A stretch of 64,000 nt of DNA from Nonomuraea indica. GTDB taxonomy: Bacteria; Actinomycetota; Actinomycetes; Streptosporangiales; Streptosporangiaceae. The notes below the pieces were generated by a model that was given only the letters and a program-made list of their open reading frames with translations, had not been told where the DNA came from and did no database searches. Positions 16,803 through 25,402 of this stretch are shown one piece after another; position 1 is the stretch's first letter, and every line of letters begins with the position of its first letter. Both the position numbers and the translations under genes were made by a program. Location of the stretch: NCBI RefSeq assembly GCF_002850745.1, contig NZ_KZ559474.1:1-64000 (forward strand), given 5' to 3'.

Positions 16803-16976
16803 TCCGCAGCGAGGTTCCCGCGGTCATCGGGATCAAGGTCGTGGTCCGGCGCGGCTGCCCGAGCTGTTCCCCGGGGAGTAGCGGGCGCCGGCGGGACGTG
16901 CCGGCGCCGGTCACCGTCAGGGCGATGACGCCCACCGGGGCCCCGGGGGCGCCATCGCCACGCGGTTCGCGTCCTC

Positions 16977-18896
16977 TCAGCCGACCTGGTCGAACGGCAG
17001 CCGCAGCCCGAGCCGCCCGCCGATCGGGAGGTTGTGCCGCCGGATCAGGTCGAGTTCGGTGCCGGTGAGGGCGCGCCGGTAGACGCGTACCTCGTCCAGC
17101 GTCCCGCGGAAGCGGTCCACGCCGTCCATCCGCTGTCCGATGTGGATGCCCCCGAGCCCGAACTCCTTGCCGAGGGTCAGCGAGCCGGCCGGCGCCTTCG
17201 CCGACGAGACCTGCGCGCCGTCCACCAGCAGCCGCAGCTCGCCGTCGACCCGCTGGAGCACCACGAAGTGCCACTGCCCGTCGTTGTACGCGCTCGGCGA
17301 CTGCACGGTGACGTTGAACCGGTCGACGGACAGGACCGCCCGGATGCGGTTACTGGCCGGTTCGGCCCGCAGCCACAGCGCCGGCGGGTTGGTGCCCCGG
17401 TTCACCCGGTGGAACCAGAGGATGGCGTGCGCGCCGGTCTGCTCCGAGTACCTGATCCAGGAGGTCAGCGTGAAGTCCTTCGCGCCGAGGTCGATGGAGT
17501 CGTCGAACGCCACCTCCACCCGGTCGTCCACCCGGTCCAGGGCCAGCCCGTCGCCGAACCGCCCGCCGGTGGTCTGCGCGCCGCCGCGGACGTACGCCTC
17601 GTTGTGGTACGGCGAGGTGTCGGGCGTCGTCGGACCGGGCGCCGGGGGCGCGGGGATGCCCGGCGGGGTGCCGTTCGGCGTCTCCAGGTACGCCTCGTTG
17701 AACCGCGCGAACCGGATCTGCTCGTACGGGGTGACGGTGCCGCCCTCGTACATCAGGGCCGCCTCGTCTCCGTCCAGCCGCACCATGTCGGAGTACGCCG
17801 ACGGCCCCCAGTGGAAGACCTTGCCCTCCTGCCAGGTCTCGAAGCGGTCGCCCTCGTCGGTGGACGACCGGATGCCCATGGCCTCCCGGGCGCTCGGGTG
17901 CATCGGCGAGGAGAAGAGGATGCGGTCGTCGCTGAACCGCAGCAGCGACGCCTGGACGTCGGTCGTCGCCAGCGCCGGCATGGTGCGGAACGGCGCGTCC
18001 CACGTCTCGCCGCCGTCGCTGCTCGTCGCGTACGCCCGGCTGCCCTCGTCGGTGCCGCGCTCGCGGGCGGAGGCGTAGATCCGCCCGTCGGTGAGCTCGA
18101 CGACGGTGACCTCCTGGGCGATGATCGTGCCGTCGTCGTGGGACGTCTCGGCGCCGATGTTCCACGTCACGCCGCTGTCGTCGCTGTAGAGCAGGTGCGT
18201 GCCGTAGACGTGCGCGCCGACCCGGTCCCAGCTCTCGAAGTTCGCTCCGACGATCAGCCGGCCGGCGTGCGGGCCGCGCTTGAGCTGGATGCCGTGCATC
18301 GGGCCGGTGGCGTACCAGAAGTTCCACTCCGGGCGCTTGCCCTCGGTCATCTCCCTGGCGGCCGACCAGGTGGCCCCATGGTCGTCGCTGAACTGCACCC
18401 AGGGGTCGCGGTCGCAGCCGTTCGGGCACGGCTCCGCGCCGTTGTGGGTGCTCACCAGCACGACGCGGCCCGTACGCTCGTCGACGATCGGCACCGGGTT
18501 GCCGTGGGTCGTGCCGTTGCCCTCCGAGACCACCTGCAGCGGCCCCCACGTCCGCCCGCCGTCGGCGGAACGGCGCAGCACGAGGTCGATGTCCTCGTCG
18601 TCGCCGCAGTCCTTCACCCGCCCCTCGGCGAACGCCAGGAGCATGCCGTTCGCGGCCCGGACCACGGCGGGGATCCGGAAGCAGCCGTACCCGAAGTCGC
18701 CCTGCTTGTAGAGCACCTGCTCGTCCACGAACGGTGCGGCGCCGGCGGTCGCGCCGGCCTCCGGGGTCTCCGTCGGCGCCGCGTTCGCGGGCGCGCCGAA
18801 CGTGCTGACGAGTAAGCCTGCGAGCACCAGCACGGCACCGGCACGGCGGCGGCGAGAGCGCCTGGTGCGGCGCTCCGGGGGATGACCAGCGTGCAT
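16977..18896 (-). CDS. Secreted sialidase (GH33) with C-terminal LamG-like domain
   Basis: This 639-aa exo-sialidase should release terminal sialic acids from glycoconjugates outside the cell. A signal peptide (twin-charged basic N-terminus, hydrophobic 'AGAVLVLAGLLVSTFGA', cleavage after 'ANA' near residue 39) precedes the catalytic beta-propeller. The propeller has the FRIP motif ('YGCFRIPAVV') and four Asp boxes: 'SADGGRTW', 'SDDHGATW', 'SDDSGVTW' and 'SSDGGETW'. After a Pro-rich linker (about residues 420-440), a concanavalin/LamG-like domain ('DFTLTSWIRYSEQ', 'LDEVRVYRRALT') probably binds glycans. The ATG at 18896 follows AAGGGG. The promoter region carries GntR-type repeats. Confidence 0.9.
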   Translation of the reverse strand: MHAGHPPERRTRRSRRRRAGAVLVLAGLLVSTFGAPANAAPTETPEAGATAGAAPFVDEQVLYKQGDFGYGCFRIPAVVRAANGMLLAFAEGRVKDCGDDEDIDLVLRRSADGGRTWGPLQVVSEGNGTTHGNPVPIVDERTGRVVLVSTHNGAEPCPNGCDRDPWVQFSDDHGATWSAAREMTEGKRPEWNFWYATGPMHGIQLKRGPHAGRLIVGANFESWDRVGAHVYGTHLLYSDDSGVTWNIGAETSHDDGTIIAQEVTVVELTDGRIYASARERGTDEGSRAYATSSDGGETWDAPFRTMPALATTDVQASLLRFSDDRILFSSPMHPSAREAMGIRSSTDEGDRFETWQEGKVFHWGPSAYSDMVRLDGDEAALMYEGGTVTPYEQIRFARFNEAYLETPNGTPPGIPAPPAPGPTTPDTSPYHNEAYVRGGAQTTGGRFGDGLALDRVDDRVEVAFDDSIDLGAKDFTLTSWIRYSEQTGAHAILWFHRVNRGTNPPALWLRAEPASNRIRAVLSVDRFNVTVQSPSAYNDGQWHFVVLQRVDGELRLLVDGAQVSSAKAPAGSLTLGKEFGLGGIHIGQRMDGVDRFRGTLDEVRVYRRALTGTELDLIRRHNLPIGGRLGLRLPFDQVG

Positions 18897-18937
18897 GACC
18901 TGGCCCCTTCCTGACAGGAGGAGTTGATTGAGCGGAG

Positions 18938-18964
18938 ATCCTACGTCCAACGTAGGATGTCTGC
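18938..18964. promoter_or_regulatory. Inverted repeat operator upstream of sialidase
   Basis: ATCCTACGT (18938-18946) is inverted perfectly as ACGTAGGAT (18950-18958). The right arm continues as TAGGATGTCT, which resembles the TNGGA-NN-TCCNA sites at 16686 and 19845. It lies 42 bp upstream of the sialidase ATG, a good place for repression by either GntR protein. Confidence 0.6.
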
Positions 18965-19026
18965 CAGTCCTCCCTTGGGCCTGGAGTCGTAGGGGCCGGT
19001 TCACCGCGTGGAGGGACGCGCTCCGG

Positions 19027-19740
19027 TCACCAGGGCGGCGAGAGGCGGGCCAGCCGGTTGCGCACGCCCTCGAAGTGGGCCTGCACCGCCGCGGTCGCCG
19101 CGCCGTGGTCGCCGGCCATGACCGCCGCCAGGATGTCGCGGTGCCGTCTGGCCACGTCCTCCGGCGTCTCGTCCGGCGTGCCGATCTCGTCGCGGAGCTG
19201 GTGGAAGACGTCCCAGAAGGCTCCGAGGAGCTGGCTGACCAGCGGGTTGCCGAGCGGGCGGTAGAGCAGGTCGTGGAAGAGCCGGTCCGTCTCGGGGGAG
19301 ACCGCGCCGACCTGGGCCTCCGTCTCCATGCGGGCCATGACCTCGGCCACCGGCCCGAGGTCGGCCTCGCCGCCGAGGTCGATCAGGCGCAGGACCAGCC
19401 CGCTCTCCAGCATCTCCCGGATCTCGGTGAGGTGGGCGAGATGGTTGCGGCCGCCCTGCAGCGTGATGCGGCTGTGGAAGGCCAGCTCGTCGACCAGCCC
19501 GGCCAGGGACATGCGCCCGACGAACATGCCGAACCCGTGGCGGATCTCCACGATCCCGACCGCCTGAAGGGCTTTCAGCGCCTCCCGCACGGAGTTGCGG
19601 CTGATGGCCAGCTCCTCCATCAGCTCCGATTCGGTCGGCAGCGGGTCACCCGCGACCAGGCCACGCCTGAGAATCAGGTCCTTGACGCCCTCCTGGGCCT
19701 CCACGGCCCGGCTGAGCCGGGAGCGCGGGACAGTGGTCAT
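19027..19740 (-). CDS. GntR regulator, FadR subfamily (sialic-acid island, copy 2)
   Basis: This 237-aa regulator has the winged helix 'LPTESELMEELAISRNSVREA' (about residues 33-55) followed by 'LKALQAVGIVEIRHGFGMFV', and an FCD ligand domain ('DRLFHDLLYRPLGNPLVSQLLG'). It is clearly paralogous to the regulator at 15853-16542; the DNA-recognition segment SRNSVRE is identical. It is divergent from the ABC importer operon, with an operator in between. It is likely the NanR-like controller of uptake and catabolism, the effector being inferred only. Confidence 0.83.
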   Translation of the reverse strand: MTTVPRSRLSRAVEAQEGVKDLILRRGLVAGDPLPTESELMEELAISRNSVREALKALQAVGIVEIRHGFGMFVGRMSLAGLVDELAFHSRITLQGGRNHLAHLTEIREMLESGLVLRLIDLGGEADLGPVAEVMARMETEAQVGAVSPETDRLFHDLLYRPLGNPLVSQLLGAFWDVFHQLRDEIGTPDETPEDVARRHRDILAAVMAGDHGAATAAVQAHFEGVRNRLARLSPPW

Positions 19741-19844
19741 GAAAAATCCCTCTCTGGTAGGCGCTTAGGTAACATTCCGGAAATCCCCTGTTGACCTCAA
19801 GCGGCTCTCGCCTCTAGCGTCCACGTTACGCACAAGATAGGACA

Positions 19845-19856
19845 TGGGATGTCCCA
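19845..19856. promoter_or_regulatory. GntR operator TGGGATGTCCCA in importer promoter
   Basis: The arms TGGGA/TCCCA are perfectly inverted around TG. A half-like TAGGACA precedes it at 19838-19844. It lies 23 bp before the start codon of the binding-protein gene, where bound repressor would block transcription. Confidence 0.6.
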
Positions 19857-19879
19857 CGTTCTACCCCCAGGAGGCATCC

Positions 19880-21487
19880 GTGAGCTCTGACCTCAGCCGC
19901 CGCGACTTCCTGCGTCACAGCGGGGCAACGGGTGCGGCGGCGTTCATCGCGGCCACCCTCTCCGCCTGCTCGGGAGGCCCGGCCTCCACCGGCTCGGTCG
20001 GGGCGGGCTCGAACAAGGACCTGATCACCGCCGTCATCGGGTACGGCAACGACCAGAGCTGGGACCCCACCCAGACCGCCTCGGCCTTCGCCATGGCCGG
20101 CATCGCCCACGTCTACGAGGGCCTGCTCGACACCGACCCGATCACCCGGGAACCGTACCCGGCCCTGGCGACCGCGCTCCCGTCGGACCCGAACGCGACC
20201 ACCTGGAGGTTCACCCTCCGCGACGGCGCCAAGTGGCACGACGGGCAGCCCGTCACCGCCGACGACGTCGTCTTCACCTACCAGCGGGTCCTCGACCCCC
20301 AGGCGAACGTCCTCGCCGGCAACTTCTTCCGAACCTGGCTCCAGGAGGTCAAGAAGGTCGACGACAAGACCGTCGAGCTGGTCTTCAAGTTCCCCTTCCC
20401 CGACGCCGCCCCCCGGCTCACCATCGCCAAGATCATGCCCAGGCACGTCTTCGGCCAGCCGGGCGCCTGGGACGCCGCCAAGGGCGGCAAGGCCGTCGGC
20501 TCCGGGCCGTACAAGCTGGTGCAGCACAACCCCAAGTCCAACACCACCTTCGAGGCGTTCGACGGCTACAACGGCCCCCGCCCGGCCGCGGCCAAGAAGA
20601 TGAACTGGCTGAGCATCGTCGACGCCGCCGCCCGCGTCGCCAAGATCTCCGGCTCCTCCGCCGAGGCGCAGATCGCCGACAACATCCCGTACGCCAACGT
20701 GGACCGGCTCAAGCAGCAGGGCCTCACGGTGGAGGGCGGCGCCGGCATGAACCACCTGTTCCTGATGTTCAACACCGGCGCCAAGCCGTTCGACGACGTC
20801 CGCGTCCGCCAGGCGCTGCACTACGCGATCGACAAGAGGAAGCTCATCGACGTGGCGCTCAAGGGCCACGGCACCGCCTCCAGCTCGTTCCTCAACGAGG
20901 GCCACCCCGACCACCGGCGGGCCGCGGTCGTCTACGACCACGACCCGGACAAGGCCAAGGCGCTGCTCAAGGAGGCGGGCGTCAGCGGCCTGACGGTCAA
21001 CCTCATGTCGGTGAACGTGAGCTGGCTCGTCGACTGCCTGCCCACCATCGCCGCCTCCTGGGAGGCCATCGGCGTCAAGACCACGCTGGAGCCACAGGAC
21101 ACGGCCGCGCTGTTCACCAAGATGGACCAGTTCCAGGATTACCAGGTGGTGGCGGCCGCCTCGAACCCCAACCAGTTCGGCATGGACGCCGACCTCATCC
21201 TGCGCTACAACTACGTCTCCGGCGGCCTGTGGATGAAGTACAGCCACTTCGAGGGCAGCAAGGACGCCAAGGCGCTGTTCGCCATGATGGACGAGGCGAC
21301 CAAGGAGCCCGACAAGGCGAAGAAGGCCGAACTGGTGCGCAAGTACCTCGACGTGATCGCCGAGCAGGCCGTCGTCTACCCGGTGGTGCACACCGAGCTG
21401 ATGACCGCCTGGGACCCGAAGAAGCTGACCGGGGTGCGCGCGCAGCCGTACCCGGGCATCAACCTGCTGCAGACCAAGCGCGTCTGA
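19880..21487 (+). CDS. ABC importer substrate-binding lipoprotein (SBP family 5), Tat-exported
   Basis: This 535-aa extracellular solute-binding protein is of the dipeptide/oligopeptide/nickel class. The N-terminus has a twin-arginine motif 'SRRDFLRHSG' and a lipobox 'LSAC' at about residue 31. The family core is clear ('EPYPALATALPSDPNATTWRF', 'WHDGQPVTADDVVFTYQRVL'). GTG at 19880 follows AGGAGG (19869-19874). SBP5-type importers move sialic acid in some bacteria (SatABCD of Haemophilus ducreyi). The sialidase and aldolase neighbours make sialic acid or a sialyl oligosaccharide the best candidate here, not proven. Confidence 0.87.
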   Translation: MSSDLSRRDFLRHSGATGAAAFIAATLSACSGGPASTGSVGAGSNKDLITAVIGYGNDQSWDPTQTASAFAMAGIAHVYEGLLDTDPITREPYPALATALPSDPNATTWRFTLRDGAKWHDGQPVTADDVVFTYQRVLDPQANVLAGNFFRTWLQEVKKVDDKTVELVFKFPFPDAAPRLTIAKIMPRHVFGQPGAWDAAKGGKAVGSGPYKLVQHNPKSNTTFEAFDGYNGPRPAAAKKMNWLSIVDAAARVAKISGSSAEAQIADNIPYANVDRLKQQGLTVEGGAGMNHLFLMFNTGAKPFDDVRVRQALHYAIDKRKLIDVALKGHGTASSSFLNEGHPDHRRAAVVYDHDPDKAKALLKEAGVSGLTVNLMSVNVSWLVDCLPTIAASWEAIGVKTTLEPQDTAALFTKMDQFQDYQVVAAASNPNQFGMDADLILRYNYVSGGLWMKYSHFEGSKDAKALFAMMDEATKEPDKAKKAELVRKYLDVIAEQAVVYPVVHTELMTAWDPKKLTGVRAQPYPGINLLQTKRV

Positions 21488-21493
21488 GCCGCC

Positions 21494-22453
21494 ATGGTCC
21501 TCATCGCCCGCCTGCTCGTCCGGCGCGTGCTCATCTTGGTGCCGCTGCTGCTCGGGGTCGTCGCGTTCGTGTTCGTCGTGATGCGCTTCTCCGGCAACAA
21601 GCCGGAGTACGCCTACTTCCAGGGCGCGAACCCGACCCCCGAGCAGATCCGCCAGTTCCAGCTGGAGAACGGCCTGCTCGACCCGCTGCCGCTGCGCTAC
21701 CTGCGCTTCGTCGCCGACCTCGTCCAGGGTGACATGGGCACCAGCGTGCTCACCCGCAAGCCGGTCATCGAGTCGGTGACGACGGCGCTGCCGCTGACGC
21801 TCCAGCTCACGTTCCTCGGCCTGGCCGTGGCCGTGGTGCTGGCGCTCGTCCTCGGCGTCACCGCCGCGCTGTTCCGCGACCGCTGGCCCGACCAGGTCAT
21901 CCGCGTCGTCTCGCTGGTCGGCGTCGCGGCGCCCGCGTTCTGGCTGGCGCTGCTGATGGTCCAGTGGCTGGCGGTCGGCGAGGGCCTGTTCCCGACCGGC
22001 GGCTACATCAACCCGGCCGACTCCTTCACCGGCTGGCTGCGCTCGATGACGCTGCCCGCCCTGTCACTGTCGCTGCCGGTCGCCGCCCAGCTCACCCGCA
22101 TCATCCGCACGTCCATGGTCGAGGAGCTGGACCGCGACTACGTCCGCACCGCGATCGGCAGCGGCCTGCCGCCCGTCGTCGTGGTCGGCCGCAACGTGCT
22201 GCGCAACGCCCTCATCAACCCGCTCACCGTGCTCGGCCTGCGCATCGGCTACCTCATCGGCGGCACCGTCGTCATCGAGCAGATCTACGGCCTGCCCGGC
22301 ATGGGCCAGCTCATGATCAACGCGGTGCGCGACGGCGACCCGGCCGTGGTGCAGGGCGTGGTGCTGACGATCGCGGTCGGGTTCATGGTCGTCAACCTCG
22401 CCGTCGACATCCTCTACCTGCTCGTCAACCCCCGCCTGAGGAGCGCCGCATGA
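21494..22453 (+). CDS. ABC importer permease (DppB-like)
   Basis: This 319-aa inner-membrane permease of the binding-protein-dependent type has an N-terminal 'LLVRRVLILVPLLLGVVAFVF' helix. The family EAA-loop region 'DYVRTAIGSGLPPVVVVGRNVL' contacts the ATPase, and the protein has about six helices. It starts 6 bp after the binding-protein stop and its own stop overlaps the next start (ATGA), so it belongs to the same operon. Confidence 0.88.
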   Translation: MVLIARLLVRRVLILVPLLLGVVAFVFVVMRFSGNKPEYAYFQGANPTPEQIRQFQLENGLLDPLPLRYLRFVADLVQGDMGTSVLTRKPVIESVTTALPLTLQLTFLGLAVAVVLALVLGVTAALFRDRWPDQVIRVVSLVGVAAPAFWLALLMVQWLAVGEGLFPTGGYINPADSFTGWLRSMTLPALSLSLPVAAQLTRIIRTSMVEELDRDYVRTAIGSGLPPVVVVGRNVLRNALINPLTVLGLRIGYLIGGTVVIEQIYGLPGMGQLMINAVRDGDPAVVQGVVLTIAVGFMVVNLAVDILYLLVNPRLRSAA

Positions 22454-24417
22454 GACGTGCCCTGGGGGAGCGCCTGTCCAGGCCCGGCATCGGCTTCCGC
22501 CGGCTGCGCCCGCTGTCGTGGGCCGCCGTCGCCGTCATCGCGCTCGTCGTGCTCGCCGCGCTGCTCGCGCCGTGGATCGCGCCGCACTCGCCGTACGTGC
22601 AGGAGGCCACCGGCGGCGGCCCGTCCGCCGCCCACTGGATGGGGCTCGACAGCGCCAACCGCGACATCCTGTCCAGGCTCCTGTACGGCGCGCGCTGGTC
22701 GCTGCTCATCGGCCTCGGCGCGACCGCCCTCGCCCTGCTGGCCGGGGCGCTCGTCGGCGCCGTCGCGGCCACCTCCCGCCGCGCCGTGGACGAGACGCTC
22801 ATGCGGGTGCTCGACGTCATCATGGCCTTCCCGGGGATCGCGCTGGCCGCGGTGCTGGTGGCCGTGTTCGGCGGCAGCGTCCCCGTGCTCGTCATGGCCA
22901 TCGCCTTCCTCTACATGCCGTCCGTGGCGCGGGTCGTGCGGGCCAACGTCCTCGCCCAGTACGGCGAGGACTACGTCGCGGCCGAGCGCGTCATCGGCGC
23001 CCGCACCTCGCACATCCTGCTCCGGCACGTGGCCGTCAACTGCGCGGCGCCGGTGCTCGTGTTCTGCACGGTGATGGTCGCCGACGCCATCGTGCTGGAG
23101 GCCTCGTTGTCGTTCATCGGCGCCGGCGTCCGCCCGCCCGACCCGTCCTGGGGCAGCGTCATCGCCGACGGAAAGAACCTCGTCCTGCTCGGCGGCTGGT
23201 GGGCCACGGTCTTCCCCGGCCTGCTCATCCTCGTCACCGTGCTCGCCCTGAACATCCTGTCCGAGGGGGTCTCCGACGCCTGGGCCGCACCCGCGGCCCG
23301 GAAGGCCGTGCCCGTGGAGGACGACCCCGTGGAGCGCGCCGAGCCCGGCTCCGGCGAGGTCGTCGAGCTGCCCGGCCTCGCCGAGGCGGCCCGCCGGCTC
23401 GCCGAGCGTGCCCGGCCCCTGCCCGACGGCCCGCCGATCCTGTCGGTGGAGCGGCTGCGCATCGGCTTCGCGGAGGGCGTGGACATCGTCGACGGCGTCT
23501 CGTTCGACGTACGGCCCGGCGAGGTGCTCGGCCTGGTCGGCGAGTCGGGGTGCGGCAAGTCGCTGACCGCGCTGACGATCATGGGCCTGCAGCCCCGGGA
23601 GGCCCGCGTCAGCGGCCACGTCCGCTTCGACGGGCGGGACCTGCTCACCCTGCCGCGCAAGGACCGCCGCAGGCTGCTCGGCCACGACATGGCCATGATC
23701 TACCAGGACGCGCTGTCGTCCCTGAACCCCGCGATGACCGTCAACGCCCAGCTCAAGCAGGTCACCCGCCGGGGCGGCCGCCGCTCGCCGGCCGAGCTGC
23801 TGGAGCTCGTCGGTCTCGACGCCCGCCGCACCCTGTCGGCGTACCCGCACGAGCTGTCCGGCGGGCAGCGGCAACGGGTGCTCATCGCGATGGCGCTGTC
23901 GCGCGAGCCCCGGCTGATCGTCGCCGACGAGCCCACCACCGCGCTCGACGTGACCGTGCAGGCCCAGGTCATCGAGCTGCTGCTGCGGCTGCGCGAGGAG
24001 CTGGGGTTCGCGCTGATCCTCGTCTCCCACGACCTCGCGCTCGTGGCCGACGTCACCGACCGGGTCGTCGTCATGTACGGCGGGCAGATCGTCGAGACGG
24101 GCGCCACGGCGACGCTCGTGGGCGCGCCCGCCCACCACTACGCCCGGGGGCTGCTCGGCTCCGTGCTGTCGCTGGAGTCGGGAGCCGAGCGGCTCACCCA
24201 GATCCGCGGCGTCGTTCCGCCGCCCTCGGGGTTCCCCGCCGGATGCCGGTTCGCCGACCGGTGCCCGATGGCGACGGCCGAGTGCTGGACCGACGCGCCC
24301 GCGCTGGAGGGCGACGCGCACCGGCACGCGTACGCCTGCCACCACCCGGCGCCCGTCCTGCCGGCAGGTCTGGAGACCGCGGGGAGCGGCCGGCAGGGGA
24401 GTGAGGATCGTGCTTGA
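22450..24417 (+). CDS. Fused ABC permease-ATPase (DppC-DppD fusion)
   Basis: This 655-aa protein joins two importer subunits in one chain. Residues 1 to about 285 are a DppC-like permease ('APHSPYVQEATGGGPSAAHW', EAA loop 'DYVAAERVIGARTSHILLRH', C-terminal helix). After a charged linker of about 50 residues, residues of about 335-655 form a DppD-like ATPase with Walker A 'GESGCGKSLT', signature 'LSGGQRQRV' and Walker B 'RLIVADEPTTALD'. The C-terminal oligopeptide-transporter motif has Cys residues ('GCRFADRCPMATAECW'). There is no stop or restart at the junction. It overlaps the upstream stop by 4 bp. Confidence 0.88.
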   Translation: MRRALGERLSRPGIGFRRLRPLSWAAVAVIALVVLAALLAPWIAPHSPYVQEATGGGPSAAHWMGLDSANRDILSRLLYGARWSLLIGLGATALALLAGALVGAVAATSRRAVDETLMRVLDVIMAFPGIALAAVLVAVFGGSVPVLVMAIAFLYMPSVARVVRANVLAQYGEDYVAAERVIGARTSHILLRHVAVNCAAPVLVFCTVMVADAIVLEASLSFIGAGVRPPDPSWGSVIADGKNLVLLGGWWATVFPGLLILVTVLALNILSEGVSDAWAAPAARKAVPVEDDPVERAEPGSGEVVELPGLAEAARRLAERARPLPDGPPILSVERLRIGFAEGVDIVDGVSFDVRPGEVLGLVGESGCGKSLTALTIMGLQPREARVSGHVRFDGRDLLTLPRKDRRRLLGHDMAMIYQDALSSLNPAMTVNAQLKQVTRRGGRRSPAELLELVGLDARRTLSAYPHELSGGQRQRVLIAMALSREPRLIVADEPTTALDVTVQAQVIELLLRLREELGFALILVSHDLALVADVTDRVVVMYGGQIVETGATATLVGAPAHHYARGLLGSVLSLESGAERLTQIRGVVPPPSGFPAGCRFADRCPMATAECWTDAPALEGDAHRHAYACHHPAPVLPAGLETAGSGRQGSEDRA

Positions 24418-25402
24418 GCTCAGGGACGCCCACGTCGTCCACAAGGCGCGCACGGGCGGGCTGTTCTCCCGCGACCGCGTCCACGCCCTGACCGGCGCGG
24501 ACCTGACCATCGCCCCCGGCGAGACCGTCGGCGTCGTGGGGGAGTCCGGCTGCGGCAAGTCCACCCTGGCCAGGGTCCTCGTCGGGCTGCAGCGGCCCAC
24601 GTCGGGAACCGTGACCCTGCACGGCCGTGACCTGTGGGCCATGAAGGACGCCGAACGCCGCCACCTCGTCGGCACCAGCGTCGGCATGGTGTTCCAGGAC
24701 CCGTCCACGGCGCTCAACCGCCGGCTGCCCGTCCGGCAGGTCCTGCGCGACCCTCTCGACGTGCACCGGCGCGGCACGCCCGCCGAGCGCGACGCCCGCG
24801 TCCGCGAGCTGCTCGGCCTCGTCGGGCTGCCCGCCTCCGTCGCCGACGCGCTGCCCGGCCAGCTGTCCGGCGGCCAGCGCCAGCGCGTCGCCGTCGCCCG
24901 CGCCCTCGCGCTGGAGCCCGCCCTGCTCGTCGCCGACGAGCCGACCAGCGCGCTGGACGTCTCGGTGCGCGCGCAGATCCTCAACCTGCTGCTCGGCCTC
25001 AAGGAACGGCTCGGCCTGGCCATGGTGTTCGTCTCTCACGACATCCAGACGGTCAGGCGGATGAGCGACCGGGTGGTCAGCATGTACCTGGGGCGGATCG
25101 TGGAGCAGGCGCCGGCCCGCGCCGTGCCCCTGCGGGCCCGGCACCCGTACACGCGGGCCCTGTTCTCGGCGACGCCCGGCCTGATCTCGCCCATCACCCC
25201 GATCCCGCTCACGGGCGCCGTGCCCTCGGCCACCCGGCCGCCCGGCGGCTGCCCGTTCCGCACCCGCTGCTGGCGCGCCGACGACACGTGCGCGGCGGCC
25301 TGGCCCGCCGCGACCGCCGACGGCGACGACCACCTCTTCCACTGCCACCACCCGGTGGCGGCGGGAGCGACCGACCTCGACCTGATCCAGGAGCGCTTGT
25401 GA
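24401..25402 (+). CDS. ABC importer ATP-binding protein (DppF-like)
   Basis: This second ATPase of the importer (333 aa) has Walker A 'GESGCGKSTLARVL', signature 'LSGGQRQRVAVARAL', Walker B 'LLVADEPTSALD', and the oligopeptide C-terminal Cys motif 'GCPFRTRCWRADDTC'. The frame overlaps the end of the fusion gene. GTG at 24401 and GTG at 24410 are both possible; the second has GGGGAG about 9 nt upstream. Together with the fusion protein it would form the usual heterodimeric ATPase pair. Confidence 0.87.
   Translation: MRIVLELRDAHVVHKARTGGLFSRDRVHALTGADLTIAPGETVGVVGESGCGKSTLARVLVGLQRPTSGTVTLHGRDLWAMKDAERRHLVGTSVGMVFQDPSTALNRRLPVRQVLRDPLDVHRRGTPAERDARVRELLGLVGLPASVADALPGQLSGGQRQRVAVARALALEPALLVADEPTSALDVSVRAQILNLLLGLKERLGLAMVFVSHDIQTVRRMSDRVVSMYLGRIVEQAPARAVPLRARHPYTRALFSATPGLISPITPIPLTGAVPSATRPPGGCPFRTRCWRADDTCAAAWPAATADGDDHLFHCHHPVAAGATDLDLIQERL

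Larger units (their letters stand above)
16543..16976. other. 434-bp intergenic region with operator and gene remnant
   Basis: The region contains an inverted repeat TCCCA-CCTC-TGGGA (16581-16594) close to the GntR start, the GntR-site-like TAGGATGTCCCA (16686-16697), and a short decayed reading frame at 16701-16802. From about 16803 to the end of the sialidase gene I see no gene. A GC-rich inverted pair GCGCCGGCGGGACGTGCCGGCGC-like, near 16880-16906, could act as the sialidase terminator. Confidence 0.45.

Noticed and set aside
20233..21732. Plus-strand 499-codon frame inside the binding-protein gene
   Set aside because: It is an Arg/Gly/Pro-rich +1 frame shadow with no motif.
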